Of a stretch of 64,000 bases of DNA, positions 1-8,625 are shown one piece after another. The DNA is from Nitrosomonas sp. Its GTDB lineage: Bacteria; Pseudomonadota; Gammaproteobacteria; Burkholderiales; Nitrosomonadaceae. A model generated the notes under the pieces. That model was not told the origin of the DNA. It ran no database searches and was given only the letters and a program-made list of their open reading frames with translations. The position numbers were made by a program, and so were the translations under genes. Every line of letters starts with the position of its first letter. Positions within the stretch are counted from its first letter, which is position 1. The stretch is from contig JAGRFM010000052.1 of the NCBI GenBank assembly GCA_020446045.1, positions 1 to 64,000 on the forward strand, written 5' to 3'.

Positions 1-422
1 AGCTTAAAATACGACAAAACCGCTTGTTTACGTCAGCTCAATTAAAATTCTTCGTAATCTTCTTTGCCAGATTTGGGTGTAAATGATTGATATTCATTTG
101 GATTGCCGGTTTTCGGGCAGACACTATATAGCCACGGGTGCTGGCCAAAAGACCGGATATAATTGGGATGTATTTGATAACTATACGGGCAATAATTCAA
201 ACGGTTACTTTGGTTATGTAGCAGGTAAAAATAACAATAGTTATTCCAGCTATCTTTATAGCATGACCACCTGCACTCAACTGGTTCCTTAACCTACACA
301 TTAAGTACACACCATAGTTACGTTCCTAATGTATCTATTGCTAAATTTTCGATATTGCCAAGTAAAGTCAATTTGAATCGACAGAACAATAATTGGGGTG
401 TTAAATCATGTAGAATAATAAA
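1..422. other. Left-edge region without a recognisable gene
   Basis: The only open frame is on the plus strand at 83-292 (69 codons). It is rich in Asn, Tyr, Gly and Ser (for example YNWDVFDNYTG) and ends in CTQLVP. I recognise no family, no signal peptide and no ribosome binding site at its start, so it may be the decayed tail of a longer gene or chance. The rest of the stretch up to the FadL pseudogene is AT-rich with no clear promoter or hairpin. Confidence 0.3.
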
Positions 423-1695
423 ATGCTAAACATTTTGTTATTTCTACTGGGGACTATCGGAGTCTTTGGGATCAATCTGGCAAATGTGCAAATAGTACAG
501 GCTGACAGTTTCAGAAATCCACTCCACGACAGCGCGGCGATTGCTCAGGGAAATGCTTTTCGGGCGCAGGCCGATAATCCCTCAGCCGTTTTCTACAATC
601 CGGGGGGTATTGTCGGTCTGCCGCCACCAGGGCAATTTTTTTGACGGGTAATCTGAATTCATTTGATATTCCCATTCTTAAGAATATTTCATTGGGGCTC
701 GGCGTCCAATCCTTGTACGGCTTCAGTAACAAATATCCCAAAGATGGGCCGTTTGCTTCGGTGATAACAAGGGCCCAGCTACCCTTGCTCGATATCAAAC
801 CGACCATCGCGTATAAGTTCAACGAACGTTTTTCAGTCGGGTTTGGTTTAGACATTTTTACCTTTGTTAGTTTTATGGGCGAGGGCCGTTTTGTGCAACA
901 TTCCATTGCTGATGGCATTATTCCCAATACGATACCAGGCCAGGCCAGGAACTGGAACTGGAACTGGAACTTAATGGAAAAGGCACGACGGTTGGTTACA
1001 ATGCAAGCCTGTTATGGACGCCGTGGATGACTGCGAATGGAAAACCACGTGTGAATGTAGGTTTCGTATGGCGCAGTCGGGCAAAATTGCCGCTCAACGG
1101 AACATTGCGGGCAGATGGCCGGAAATTAACCGGGGTCAGCAGTTCGATGCAATTTCCGGACAGTTATGAATGGGGTGTTGCGGTATGGCCGATTCGCACG
1201 GATTTGCATGAATGGAAAGTTGAAGTCGATGTCGACTATGTTCGCTGGTCTGCTGTTAACAATTTTGATCTGACCTTTTCTGATGGAACGGCATTACCCA
1301 ATCCCCAGAATTGGAAAAATGCGATCACGGTAGGTGTGGGAACACAATGGAAATGGATGAAACACACCATTCATCCCAATTGGGATTACACGTTGCGGGC
1401 CGGGTACATCAGATCACACACGCCTATTCCTAATCAAAATTTCAGTCCGGCGTTTCCTGATGCAAATTTGAACAGTATTACTGCAGGGTTTGGGTTAGGA
1501 TGCTATGGAAAAGCGAAATTCTTATGGCTTGTGCCGTGCAAAAACGCCTTGTCAAAAGCGATAAAAATGGATTTGGCTTATCTGGTATTTTTATGGGAAT
1601 CCCGTACGGTGACTAGTCATCCCAATCCCAGTGTAAATGGTATCTATAAAACGATAACGCATGGGGGTTCGGTGACTTTTCAACTGCTATTTTAG
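423..1695 (+). pseudogene. FadL/OmpP1/TodX-type outer-membrane transporter, broken by two frameshifts
   Basis: FadL-family proteins are outer-membrane beta-barrels that import long-chain fatty acids or hydrophobic compounds. The first frame (423-644) has a signal peptide followed by the family hallmark, AIAQGNAFRAQADNPSAVFYNPGGI. The barrel then continues in two other frames (about 641-960, then about 950-1695), ending in a typical C-terminal strand with Phe (VTFQLLF). The first shift lies in a run of seven T at 636-642, where one extra T would join the frames. The second lies in three tandem CCAGG units (935-949), where removing one unit joins the frames and gives IPGQELELELELNGKG. The joined product would be about 424 residues, close to family length, although the spacing between the N-terminal motif and the first barrel strand looks short by perhaps 30 residues. 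It could be a true pseudogene, a phase-variable gene or the result of sequencing errors. Confidence 0.8.
935..949 (+). repeat. (CCAGG)x3 pentanucleotide repeat at a frameshift, next to a hexanucleotide repeat
   Basis: Three perfect CCAGG units lie inside the FadL-type gene and are followed at once by four units of GAACTG-like hexamer (about 949-972) encoding alternating Glu-Leu. The pentamer count decides the reading frame: two units keep the upstream and downstream frames joined, three do not. The hexamer is frame-neutral. Confidence 0.85.
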
Positions 1696-1892
1696 GAAAC
1701 TGGCTTTTAAAATAACACCGAGATCACACCATAAGATAGGTTAACGCATCAAATTTAAATTTCCAATGCGTGTTGATACATTTGTTAAAAATCCATTTTG
1801 CAATTACTATTGTACGACGCTCAGCATTCGGTGTTCTCACTCAACCGCAACCGCTGATTTCATTCGATGTCTAACTTTAATGGAGATGACTC

Positions 1893-4800
1893 ATGAAACG
1901 CCTTGCCTCGCCCCGCTCCCGGTTAAAAGAACGTTATGACGCTATTGTAATTGGTTCAGGTTATGGCGGCGGTATCGCCGCATCCCGCTTGGCGCGAATG
2001 CGCCGCAGTGACGGCAGCAAGCTGGATATCTGTTTACTCGAACGCGGCCGAGAGATACAAACCGGCGAATATCCGGATACATTGCTCGAGGCCGGCAAGG
2101 AATTCCAGATCAATGTCCACGACAAGCATATCGGCGACTGGACCGGCCTGTTCAATCTATACGCCAATAAAGACATGAATGTCATGGTGGGCTGCGGACT
2201 GGGCGGCACATCATTGATCAACGCAAATGTATCATTGAAGGCGGATGACCGCGTTTTTGACGATCCGCGCTGGCCGGAGGAAATCCGTCAGGACAAAGAC
2301 CGTCTGACGGCTTGCTATGACCGTGCGTTGAAAATGCTCGGAGCCAATCCGTTTCCCGATGGTCAGAATGGAATCCCGGTGCTACCCAAGGTCGAAGCGC
2401 AAAAAAATTCAGCCAAATCGGTAAACCGGCCTTTGTCTTTTCCGCCGATCAATGTGACGTTCAAAGACCGCATCAACGAAGCGGGTGTGCATCAGCCGGC
2501 CTGCGTACACTGCGGCGATTGCGTATCGGGGTGCAATTACGGGTCGAAAAACACTACGCTGATGAATTATCTGCCGGATGCCTGGAACAATGGCGTGGAA
2601 ATTTTTACACAAATTGCGGTACGCTGGCTGGAGAGAGACGGTGACGACTGGCTGGTGCATTGCCAGGTGATGGAAGTCGGGCGTGAAGCTTTTGGCGCTC
2701 CCGATCTCGTGGTGCGCTGCAAGCAGGTGTTCCTCGGCGCAGGCACGCTGGGCACCACCGAAATTCTACTGCGCTCAAAAGAAAGAGGACTGGCGTTGTC
2801 AAACCAGCTCGGCGAACATTTCACATCCAACGGCGATGTGCTGGGCTACGGTTTCAATAACGATGTACCGATCAACGCCATCGGTTTCGGCAATCAGCCG
2901 GTCGGCAAATTCGACCCGGTCGGTCCATGCATTACGACCGCGATCGATGACCGCAACACCGAAGATCTCGAGCAGGGACTGATACTGGAAGAAGGCAGCA
3001 TACCGGGCGCACTCAGCAGCGTATTGCCCGGACTGTTATCGGCCACATCGGGCCTGATCGGTAAAGACAGCGATGGCGGGCTGAAGGACGAACTCAGCGA
3101 ACATACACGTGTAGTGGAAAGCCTGGTGCGCGGTGCGTATCACGGCGCCGTGCATAATACTCAGGTCTATCTGATCATGAGCCACGACGATTCGGACGGA
3201 CGCCTGGTATTGAACGACACCACCGTTAACGTCGAGTGGCCGGGCGTCGGCGACAAGCCGGTTTTCAAACGTGACAGCGATTTCATGCAGAAAGTCACCG
3301 CAGCCAATGGCGGCACCTACATTCCCAATCCACTCTGGACGGAAGCATTGAATAACAATCTGGTCACGGTGCATCCGCTCGGCGGTTGCTGCATGGGTAA
3401 AGACGCTGAAAACGGTGTTGTCGATCATCGCGGCAGAGTTTACAGTGGAACGGCAGGTACCGATATTCATGCGGGATTGTATGCCGTCGATGGCAGCGTG
3501 TTGTCACGCTCTGTCGGGGTCAATCCTTTACTGACGATTTCGGCACTGGCTGAGCGTAGTATGGAATTGATGGCCGAAGCGGACGGTTACAATTATGATT
3601 TCACCAGTCTGTCACAGCCGCGTGAAGCGGAACCCGCCACAGTCGGCGTGCGCTTCACCGAAACCATGCGCGGCTGGTGGTCGGAAGAAGGTGATTTTGA
3701 AACGGCGGAACGTGCCGGTAAGGAAGATGGCAATACCATTGAATTTACCCTGACGGTTAGTGTGCATGATTTGGATGCGCTGATTGAAAAGAACGGCGAC
3801 TATAGCGGCGGAATGATCGGCACCGTCGTTGCACCGGCATTATCGCCATCGCCGCTGACCGCCACCAATGGTGTGTTCAATCTGTTTAAGCGCGACCCCG
3901 ACCGGGTGGGCCAGGAATATATGAAATACCGTTTCCAGATGCATTCGGAAGAAGGGAAAACCTGGTATTTTGATGGCTTTAAAGTGATTCACGATGACTT
4001 CGGCATCGATGTCTGGCCCGATACCACGATCATGTACACAACCATTTACGAAGGTACGGATACTACCGGCCCGGTGGTCGGGCGTGGGATACTGTACATC
4101 CAACCGCTCGACTTTGCGCGCCAGTTGACCACCATCGATGCGATTAACACAACGACAACAGCTGACCGCCTAAAAGCGATTACGCGTTTCGGGTTGTATT
4201 TTGCCGGGGATCTTTATCATATTTATGGCGGCGTGCTTGTTCCGCCTCAATATCTGGACACCAATGCGCCACCGCGCAAAAAGCGCACACTGCGTGTAGG
4301 CACACCGGAAGTATATAATTTTAAAACCGGTGATGGTGTTCCGTTACGCCTGACACGCTACCAGGGCGGCAAAAAAGGCCCACTGTTGATGGTGCATGGT
4401 GCGGGGGTTTCCAGCAAGATTTTCTCGACTGATACTATCGATACCAATCTGCTGGAATATCTCTATGCCAACGGCTATGACTGCTGGCTGCTGGAAATCC
4501 GCATCAGCATTGATTTGCCAAGTGCAAACCAGGCATGGACGCTCGATGACATTGCCCGCCACGATTACCCGGCTGCAATCAAGACCATCATGGATGTAAC
4601 TGGCAGTTCGGATGTGCAAGCCCTTATACACTGCGTCGGATCGACGACATTCTTTATGGCGATGTTGAACGGCCTGCAACATGTACGTGCAATCGTCGCT
4701 TCACAGATTGGCCCGCATCACACGGTTTCGCCAACTGCACGCGTCAAGGCCGGCTTACATTTGCCTTCATTGCTCGATGCCGTTGGTATAGAATCGCTTA

Positions 4801-5318
4801 CCGCCTATACCGACAACAAAGGCGGCTGGTTGGACAAGCTCTATGACAAAGCGCTCAATCTGCAGCATTTTGAATTGGAAGAACAATGTACGAGCGCTGT
4901 ATGCCACCGGATCAGCTTTATGTATTCGCTGCTGTACGAGCATGATCAACTGAATCGCCTGACACACGACAATCTACATGAATTATTTGGTATTTGCCAT
5001 ACGGACATCTTCAAGCACCTGGCGTTATGCGCGCGCGAAAAGCAGATTGTGAATGCTGAAGGCAAAGATGTTTATCTGCCGCATTGGGACAGACTAAATC
5101 TTCCGATAACCTTTATCCATGGCGCGGAAAACGCCAGCTATCTGCCTGAATCCACCGAGCGCAGTTTTAACAAATTGATAGAAGCCAATGGTGCAGGCCA
5201 ATATGCACGGCATGTTATTCCAGACTACGGGCATATCGACTGTATCTTTGGCAAAAATGCGGTGCAAGATGTTTATCCGCATATCTTGAAAGCATTAAAC
5301 CAGACCAACGCCAAATGA
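1893..5318 (+). CDS. GMC oxidoreductase (cholesterol-oxidase-like) fused to an alpha/beta hydrolase
   Basis: This is a 1141-residue protein with a good ribosome binding site (TGGAG, 1881-1885). Residues 1-560 are a GMC flavoenzyme: an FAD-binding Rossmann motif GSGYGG near residue 22, the second signature VGCGLGGTSLINANV, and the C-terminal VHPLGGCCMG stretch with the likely catalytic His494. Four Cys are spaced C204-x2-C207-x2-C210-x3-C214, resembling an iron-sulfur motif. A middle region (about 580-790) is unassigned. Residues 820-1141 are an alpha/beta hydrolase with oxyanion motif HGAG (835-838). The nucleophile elbow reads HCVGS, so the nucleophile is probably Cys914, and the likely catalytic His is H1114 (YGHID). 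There is no signal peptide, so it is probably cytoplasmic. GMC enzymes oxidise alcohols or sterol-like substrates; the real substrate is unknown. It stands alone between long intergenic gaps. Confidence 0.88.
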   Translation: MKRLASPRSRLKERYDAIVIGSGYGGGIAASRLARMRRSDGSKLDICLLERGREIQTGEYPDTLLEAGKEFQINVHDKHIGDWTGLFNLYANKDMNVMVGCGLGGTSLINANVSLKADDRVFDDPRWPEEIRQDKDRLTACYDRALKMLGANPFPDGQNGIPVLPKVEAQKNSAKSVNRPLSFPPINVTFKDRINEAGVHQPACVHCGDCVSGCNYGSKNTTLMNYLPDAWNNGVEIFTQIAVRWLERDGDDWLVHCQVMEVGREAFGAPDLVVRCKQVFLGAGTLGTTEILLRSKERGLALSNQLGEHFTSNGDVLGYGFNNDVPINAIGFGNQPVGKFDPVGPCITTAIDDRNTEDLEQGLILEEGSIPGALSSVLPGLLSATSGLIGKDSDGGLKDELSEHTRVVESLVRGAYHGAVHNTQVYLIMSHDDSDGRLVLNDTTVNVEWPGVGDKPVFKRDSDFMQKVTAANGGTYIPNPLWTEALNNNLVTVHPLGGCCMGKDAENGVVDHRGRVYSGTAGTDIHAGLYAVDGSVLSRSVGVNPLLTISALAERSMELMAEADGYNYDFTSLSQPREAEPATVGVRFTETMRGWWSEEGDFETAERAGKEDGNTIEFTLTVSVHDLDALIEKNGDYSGGMIGTVVAPALSPSPLTATNGVFNLFKRDPDRVGQEYMKYRFQMHSEEGKTWYFDGFKVIHDDFGIDVWPDTTIMYTTIYEGTDTTGPVVGRGILYIQPLDFARQLTTIDAINTTTTADRLKAITRFGLYFAGDLYHIYGGVLVPPQYLDTNAPPRKKRTLRVGTPEVYNFKTGDGVPLRLTRYQGGKKGPLLMVHGAGVSSKIFSTDTIDTNLLEYLYANGYDCWLLEIRISIDLPSANQAWTLDDIARHDYPAAIKTIMDVTGSSDVQALIHCVGSTTFFMAMLNGLQHVRAIVASQIGPHHTVSPTARVKAGLHLPSLLDAVGIESLTAYTDNKGGWLDKLYDKALNLQHFELEEQCTSAVCHRISFMYSLLYEHDQLNRLTHDNLHELFGICHTDIFKHLALCAREKQIVNAEGKDVYLPHWDRLNLPITFIHGAENASYLPESTERSFNKLIEANGAGQYARHVIPDYGHIDCIFGKNAVQDVYPHILKALNQTNAK

Positions 5319-5537
5319 CCGTTTCCCGGGTTATAGAACCGGGGTGCTAACAAGCCTTATGGGTTTTGGAATCCAGTCAGAATCCATAAGGGTGAAACCC
5401 ATGACTGTGGGAGTTGTCGATTCGCCTTTACACAAATCACTGATAAACGCGGTATTCATTGCGCTTATAAACGTTTTCACTTCGGATCATCAAAACTAAA
5501 ATACCCGGATTCATTGACAAAACGATTGGGACGAAAC
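5319..5537. other. Structured intergenic region with two mutually exclusive hairpins
   Basis: CCTTATGG at 5355-5362 can pair with CCATAAGG at 5384-5391. The overlapping ATGGGTTT at 5359-5366 can pair with AAACCCAT at 5395-5402. The two stems cannot form together. They lie between the GMC gene and a small unknown gene whose probable start is at 5538. No T-run follows either stem, so this is not a standard terminator. Confidence 0.4.
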
Positions 5538-5795
5538 ATGGCTTTAAAAACTTCAATCAAAGAATTCAAAGCATTGCTGGGTGAAAAAGAATCGTTGCTG
5601 GATCAGAATTTTAAGCATTTGGCTCAAAAAATTGAACTGCATTGGGGCTATGATGAATTTTACCCTTTTATTGAAAGGCTTATGTTGGATTCGCGGGATG
5701 GTCAAAGAGCGGGATTTCCTTTAGAAGTCATCCAGGAAATAGCTGATCTGCATCGGCTTCACGAAAAATTGTATCCACCGAAGAAAAGAATGTAA
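5538..5795 (+). CDS. Small conserved-looking protein of unknown function
   Basis: An 85-residue soluble, charged protein starting MALKTSIKEFKALLGEKESLL, predicted mostly helical, with an aromatic central segment (ELHWGYDEFYPFIERLMLD) and a basic C-terminus (YPPKKRM). An in-frame TTG at 5514 would add eight residues, but the ATG at 5538 follows a GGGA and gives a more normal start. No domain is recognised. The stop codon TAA (5793-5795) shares bases with the left end of an inverted-repeat element, so the insertion abuts or created the present 3' end. Function cannot be assigned. Confidence 0.6.
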   Translation: MALKTSIKEFKALLGEKESLLDQNFKHLAQKIELHWGYDEFYPFIERLMLDSRDGQRAGFPLEVIQEIADLHRLHEKLYPPKKRM

Positions 5796-6033
5796 CCTAA
5801 AAACCGCAGTTGACCGTTTGAAAGAAATACAAACTTGATGAATTAAAATATAAATTTTAGGAAAATTCCTTAACCTGAATGGCGTGCAACACTATGCTAT
5901 TTAGTGCACATTGTTTTTTAATTTTTGCGGTGTTGCAATTCGTTGTAATAACTGGTTATTACAGCCTCATTGTGCCTTGCCAAAAATAAAAAACAAAGCA
6001 CTCTAAACACCATCCAACTGAGGTTCTCGTTTA
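5794..6033. repeat. AACCTAAAAACCTCAGTTG-ended inverted-repeat element, long form (240 bp)
   Basis: The left end is AACCTAAAAACCGCAGTTG (5794-5812). The right end, CTAAACACCATCCAACTGAGGTTCTCGTTT, is its imperfect inverted complement. The inside holds the conserved AGGAAAATTCCTTAACCTGAATGG core. Compared with the 130-bp copy at 47466-47595, it lies in the opposite orientation and carries about 107 extra bases, including the 8-bp-stem hairpin GTAATAACTGGTTATTAC. No coding capacity is seen, which fits a non-autonomous (MITE-like) element or a large repetitive palindrome. Confidence 0.75.
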
Positions 6034-6109
6034 AGCGGGCTTGCGCATTGCAAAAATAAGCTTTTTGTTTTATAAACTCAATGGATAATCAACCTGGCCT
6101 GATTAATCC

Positions 6110-6970
6110 ATGCACAATCATTCATCCCGCTCTAATACCGGACAAACCGGTTCCCTGTTTGAAGCCGCACGGCTTTGTCTGCAAGCCTGTTCAATTGAAG
6201 AAAAGTTGCAATTAACGCAACTGACCGAAAAAAACTGGTCTCAAGGTCTGCTGTCACTTGAGTCTGCCGATCCACCCGAACCTATTAGCGAGCCTGGCAG
6301 ACCGGACAAGCCTGTCCTGGTTCTTCCTGGCCAAGTACCCAAACGTCGTTTGGGGACAAAACCAGGGCTTGTTGCGTTAATTCACGCGGTGGCCCACATT
6401 GAATTCAATGCGATTAATCTGGCCTGGGATGCCGTGTACCGATTCCGGAGATTGCCAGCGCAGTATTATAGCGACTGGATTCGTGTTGCCAAGGAAGAAG
6501 CGTATCATTTTCAATTATTAAGAACACGTCTGAATGAGCTCGACCATGATTACGGCGATTTCCCGGCGCACAATGGTTTGTGGGAAATGGCAAAAAAAAC
6601 AGATTTCGATCCCATGGTGCGGATGGCGCTAGTTCCTCGTGTACTGGAGGCCAGAGGGCTGGATGTTACTCCCGGCATGATCGAACGACTGCATGCAGTA
6701 GGAGAAGAGAAAACAATTGCGTCACTGGAAATCATACTCCGCGATGAAGTGGGACATGTAAAAATCGGGTCATACTGGTTTAAGTATTTTTGCGACCAGC
6801 GTTCATTAAATAGTGAAAAGATATTCCGGGAATTGTTAGATCGATATTTTAACGGTCAATTGTCGGCGCCTTTTCATTTTGAGGCGAGGCGAGAAGCCGG
6901 CTTTACTAAAACCGAGCTGGAAATACTGAGAAATCTGTCATCATCTCACTGTGAAACAAATGCCAAATGA
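6110..6970 (+). CDS. DUF455 family ferritin-like protein
   Basis: A 286-residue protein with the features of the DUF455 (ferritin-like four-helix) family. The presumed metal ligands lie in HIEFNAI, EEAYHF, LEARGLD and RDEVGHV, i.e. Glu and His placed as in di-iron ferritin-like bundles. The N-terminal 80 residues are the usual less conserved arm. No signal peptide is present, so it is cytoplasmic. The family occurs widely in proteobacteria without a settled function; a di-iron role is inferred from the ligand pattern. It is separated from the upstream gene by the long inverted-repeat element and converges with the cyclase gene. Confidence 0.85.
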   Translation: MHNHSSRSNTGQTGSLFEAARLCLQACSIEEKLQLTQLTEKNWSQGLLSLESADPPEPISEPGRPDKPVLVLPGQVPKRRLGTKPGLVALIHAVAHIEFNAINLAWDAVYRFRRLPAQYYSDWIRVAKEEAYHFQLLRTRLNELDHDYGDFPAHNGLWEMAKKTDFDPMVRMALVPRVLEARGLDVTPGMIERLHAVGEEKTIASLEIILRDEVGHVKIGSYWFKYFCDQRSLNSEKIFRELLDRYFNGQLSAPFHFEARREAGFTKTELEILRNLSSSHCETNAK

Positions 6971-6999
6971 TAGGGATTTTATTAGGGGGTGTATCACCC

Positions 7000-8619
7000 C
7001 TAATCAACCGAGTAAACATAGCAAACTTCCAACTCCCTGGTTTTACCTTTAAGCGTAACACTGAAAGTTTCACCGTATTTAAAACCCTTGTTGTGTTGGG
7101 GTTCTATGACTTCGCGCATGGACTGACTAATTAAAACACACTCCGGACGGCAGGTTTTTTCGATACGCGCCGCAGTATTGACGACATCGCCAATGGCCGT
7201 CCAGTCCAGCCTTTCGGGAGTACCAACATTACCAATAACAACTTTACCCCAGTGAATACCTATTCGCAGCAATAGCCTATCAAGGTTTGAACGCTCGCGC
7301 AAAACATTGATATCGGCTGAATGATTCTGCATTTCCAATGCTGCAATCACAGCGTTATGGGGTTCACGGAAAAGCACCATAATACAGTCACCCATAAATT
7401 TATCAATAAATCCGCCATGTTTTTTAACCGACGTTGATATTCGGCGCAATATCGAATTTAACGTATGAATAATGGATTCTTCATTTTCGTTTTTCTCCAC
7501 ATAAGGCGTAAATCCCACAATATCGCAAAACAGTATGGCGATATCACATTCTTCATTACCGAGCAGATTACCGCCAAGCCTGACGACTTCTCTGGCTTTC
7601 TGTTCAACAAGCTGCGGCACATAGTTACGGGTTATGTTGTGTATTCTCGCCTCATGCAGAAGAGAACCTTCCGAAAGCGAGCTACTGCTTTTTCCATCAA
7701 GAGATATCTTCTGCCAGAGCGTTTGAATGACCGAATGCTGGTCACGAAAACCACTGACGTTAAACAACACAGATGAACCATCTTTATTATTGGTTTTTAT
7801 CCGTACTCTATAATTCTCGAACTTGCCATGGGGCTCCTCTAAAGCAAACCCCCAGATCACGTCATTGTAAAATCGCTCCGGGATGGATTTGGAAAAAAAT
7901 TCAATTGAAGCGTCGCTGGCTTCCAGATTGATCTGTTCCAGCAATGAAGAGGATAGTGTTTGAATGATTCCCAGGTTATTAAAACAAATAATGCCATAGG
8001 AAAGTGTCGAAAAAATGTTATTGAAATACGCTTTTTCATCTTGCAGTGGCAACAACTCCGGAGGTTTTACCAGATTGATATCCGCATAATGCTTGAAAAG
8101 TAACCCGGTATAAAAATCCGGATGATTGGATATTTTTTGTATTTCAAAGCGATACCCCAGTGTTTCGATAAGTTTACGACTCGATTGAATAGCACTGCCA
8201 CAAAAAGAAGGCGCACTGATCGTTGCAATGACATCGTCTATCTGAGGAAATGAAAGAATAACATGCAGGTTATTTTGCGTACAATATTTGGCGATATTTT
8301 TATCACCGTGCTCATTGATTTCGCTATTGAATATGTCTTTAAAATCAGCATCATTCATAACATCCTCAAGTCCGAAATCATTTTGGATAATTTGCTTGAA
8401 GACATTGTAATGTAATACGTTTATCGAATTTGCGATTAGCTGTTGAAGCAAAAACAAAGTCGGCTCCAGCAACGATCCGATTTTCAGCCGCTCAAGTGAC
8501 AGCGCAGCATTGTTCTTAATGTCACTCCAGACATTTTGTTCAAGAGAGGTGACAACAATTTTTGGTTCCAGATCGGATATTTTAGAAAGCCTCATGGTGA
8601 TATTTTCAGGTATTCTCAT
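7000..8619 (-). CDS. Class III adenylate/guanylate cyclase with PAS-like central region
   Basis: A 539-residue soluble protein. The C-terminal 180 residues are a class III nucleotidyl cyclase domain: metal-binding Asp366 in FCDIVGF, Asp411 in FMGDCIMVLF, and the later TAIGDVVNTAARIE segment. Residues about 190-320 look like a PAS-type sensor (FSTLSYGIICFNNLGIIQTLS...). The first 180 residues are not recognised. The substrate (ATP or GTP) cannot be decided by eye. It begins six bases after the end of the HDOD gene, so the two are almost certainly co-transcribed and may form one signalling unit. Confidence 0.88.
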   Translation of the reverse strand: MRIPENITMRLSKISDLEPKIVVTSLEQNVWSDIKNNAALSLERLKIGSLLEPTLFLLQQLIANSINVLHYNVFKQIIQNDFGLEDVMNDADFKDIFNSEINEHGDKNIAKYCTQNNLHVILSFPQIDDVIATISAPSFCGSAIQSSRKLIETLGYRFEIQKISNHPDFYTGLLFKHYADINLVKPPELLPLQDEKAYFNNIFSTLSYGIICFNNLGIIQTLSSSLLEQINLEASDASIEFFSKSIPERFYNDVIWGFALEEPHGKFENYRVRIKTNNKDGSSVLFNVSGFRDQHSVIQTLWQKISLDGKSSSSLSEGSLLHEARIHNITRNYVPQLVEQKAREVVRLGGNLLGNEECDIAILFCDIVGFTPYVEKNENEESIIHTLNSILRRISTSVKKHGGFIDKFMGDCIMVLFREPHNAVIAALEMQNHSADINVLRERSNLDRLLLRIGIHWGKVVIGNVGTPERLDWTAIGDVVNTAARIEKTCRPECVLISQSMREVIEPQHNKGFKYGETFSVTLKGKTRELEVCYVYSVD

Positions 8620-8625
8620 GCCATA

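Noticed and set aside
511..927. Minus-strand open frame of 138 codons opposite the FadL-type gene
   Set aside because: It lies fully antisense to a recognisable barrel protein and resembles no family.
6981..7004. Hairpin ATTAGGGGGTG/CACCCCTAAT at the convergent ends of the DUF455 and cyclase genes
   Set aside because: A stem forms but no T-run follows on either strand, so I do not call it an intrinsic terminator.
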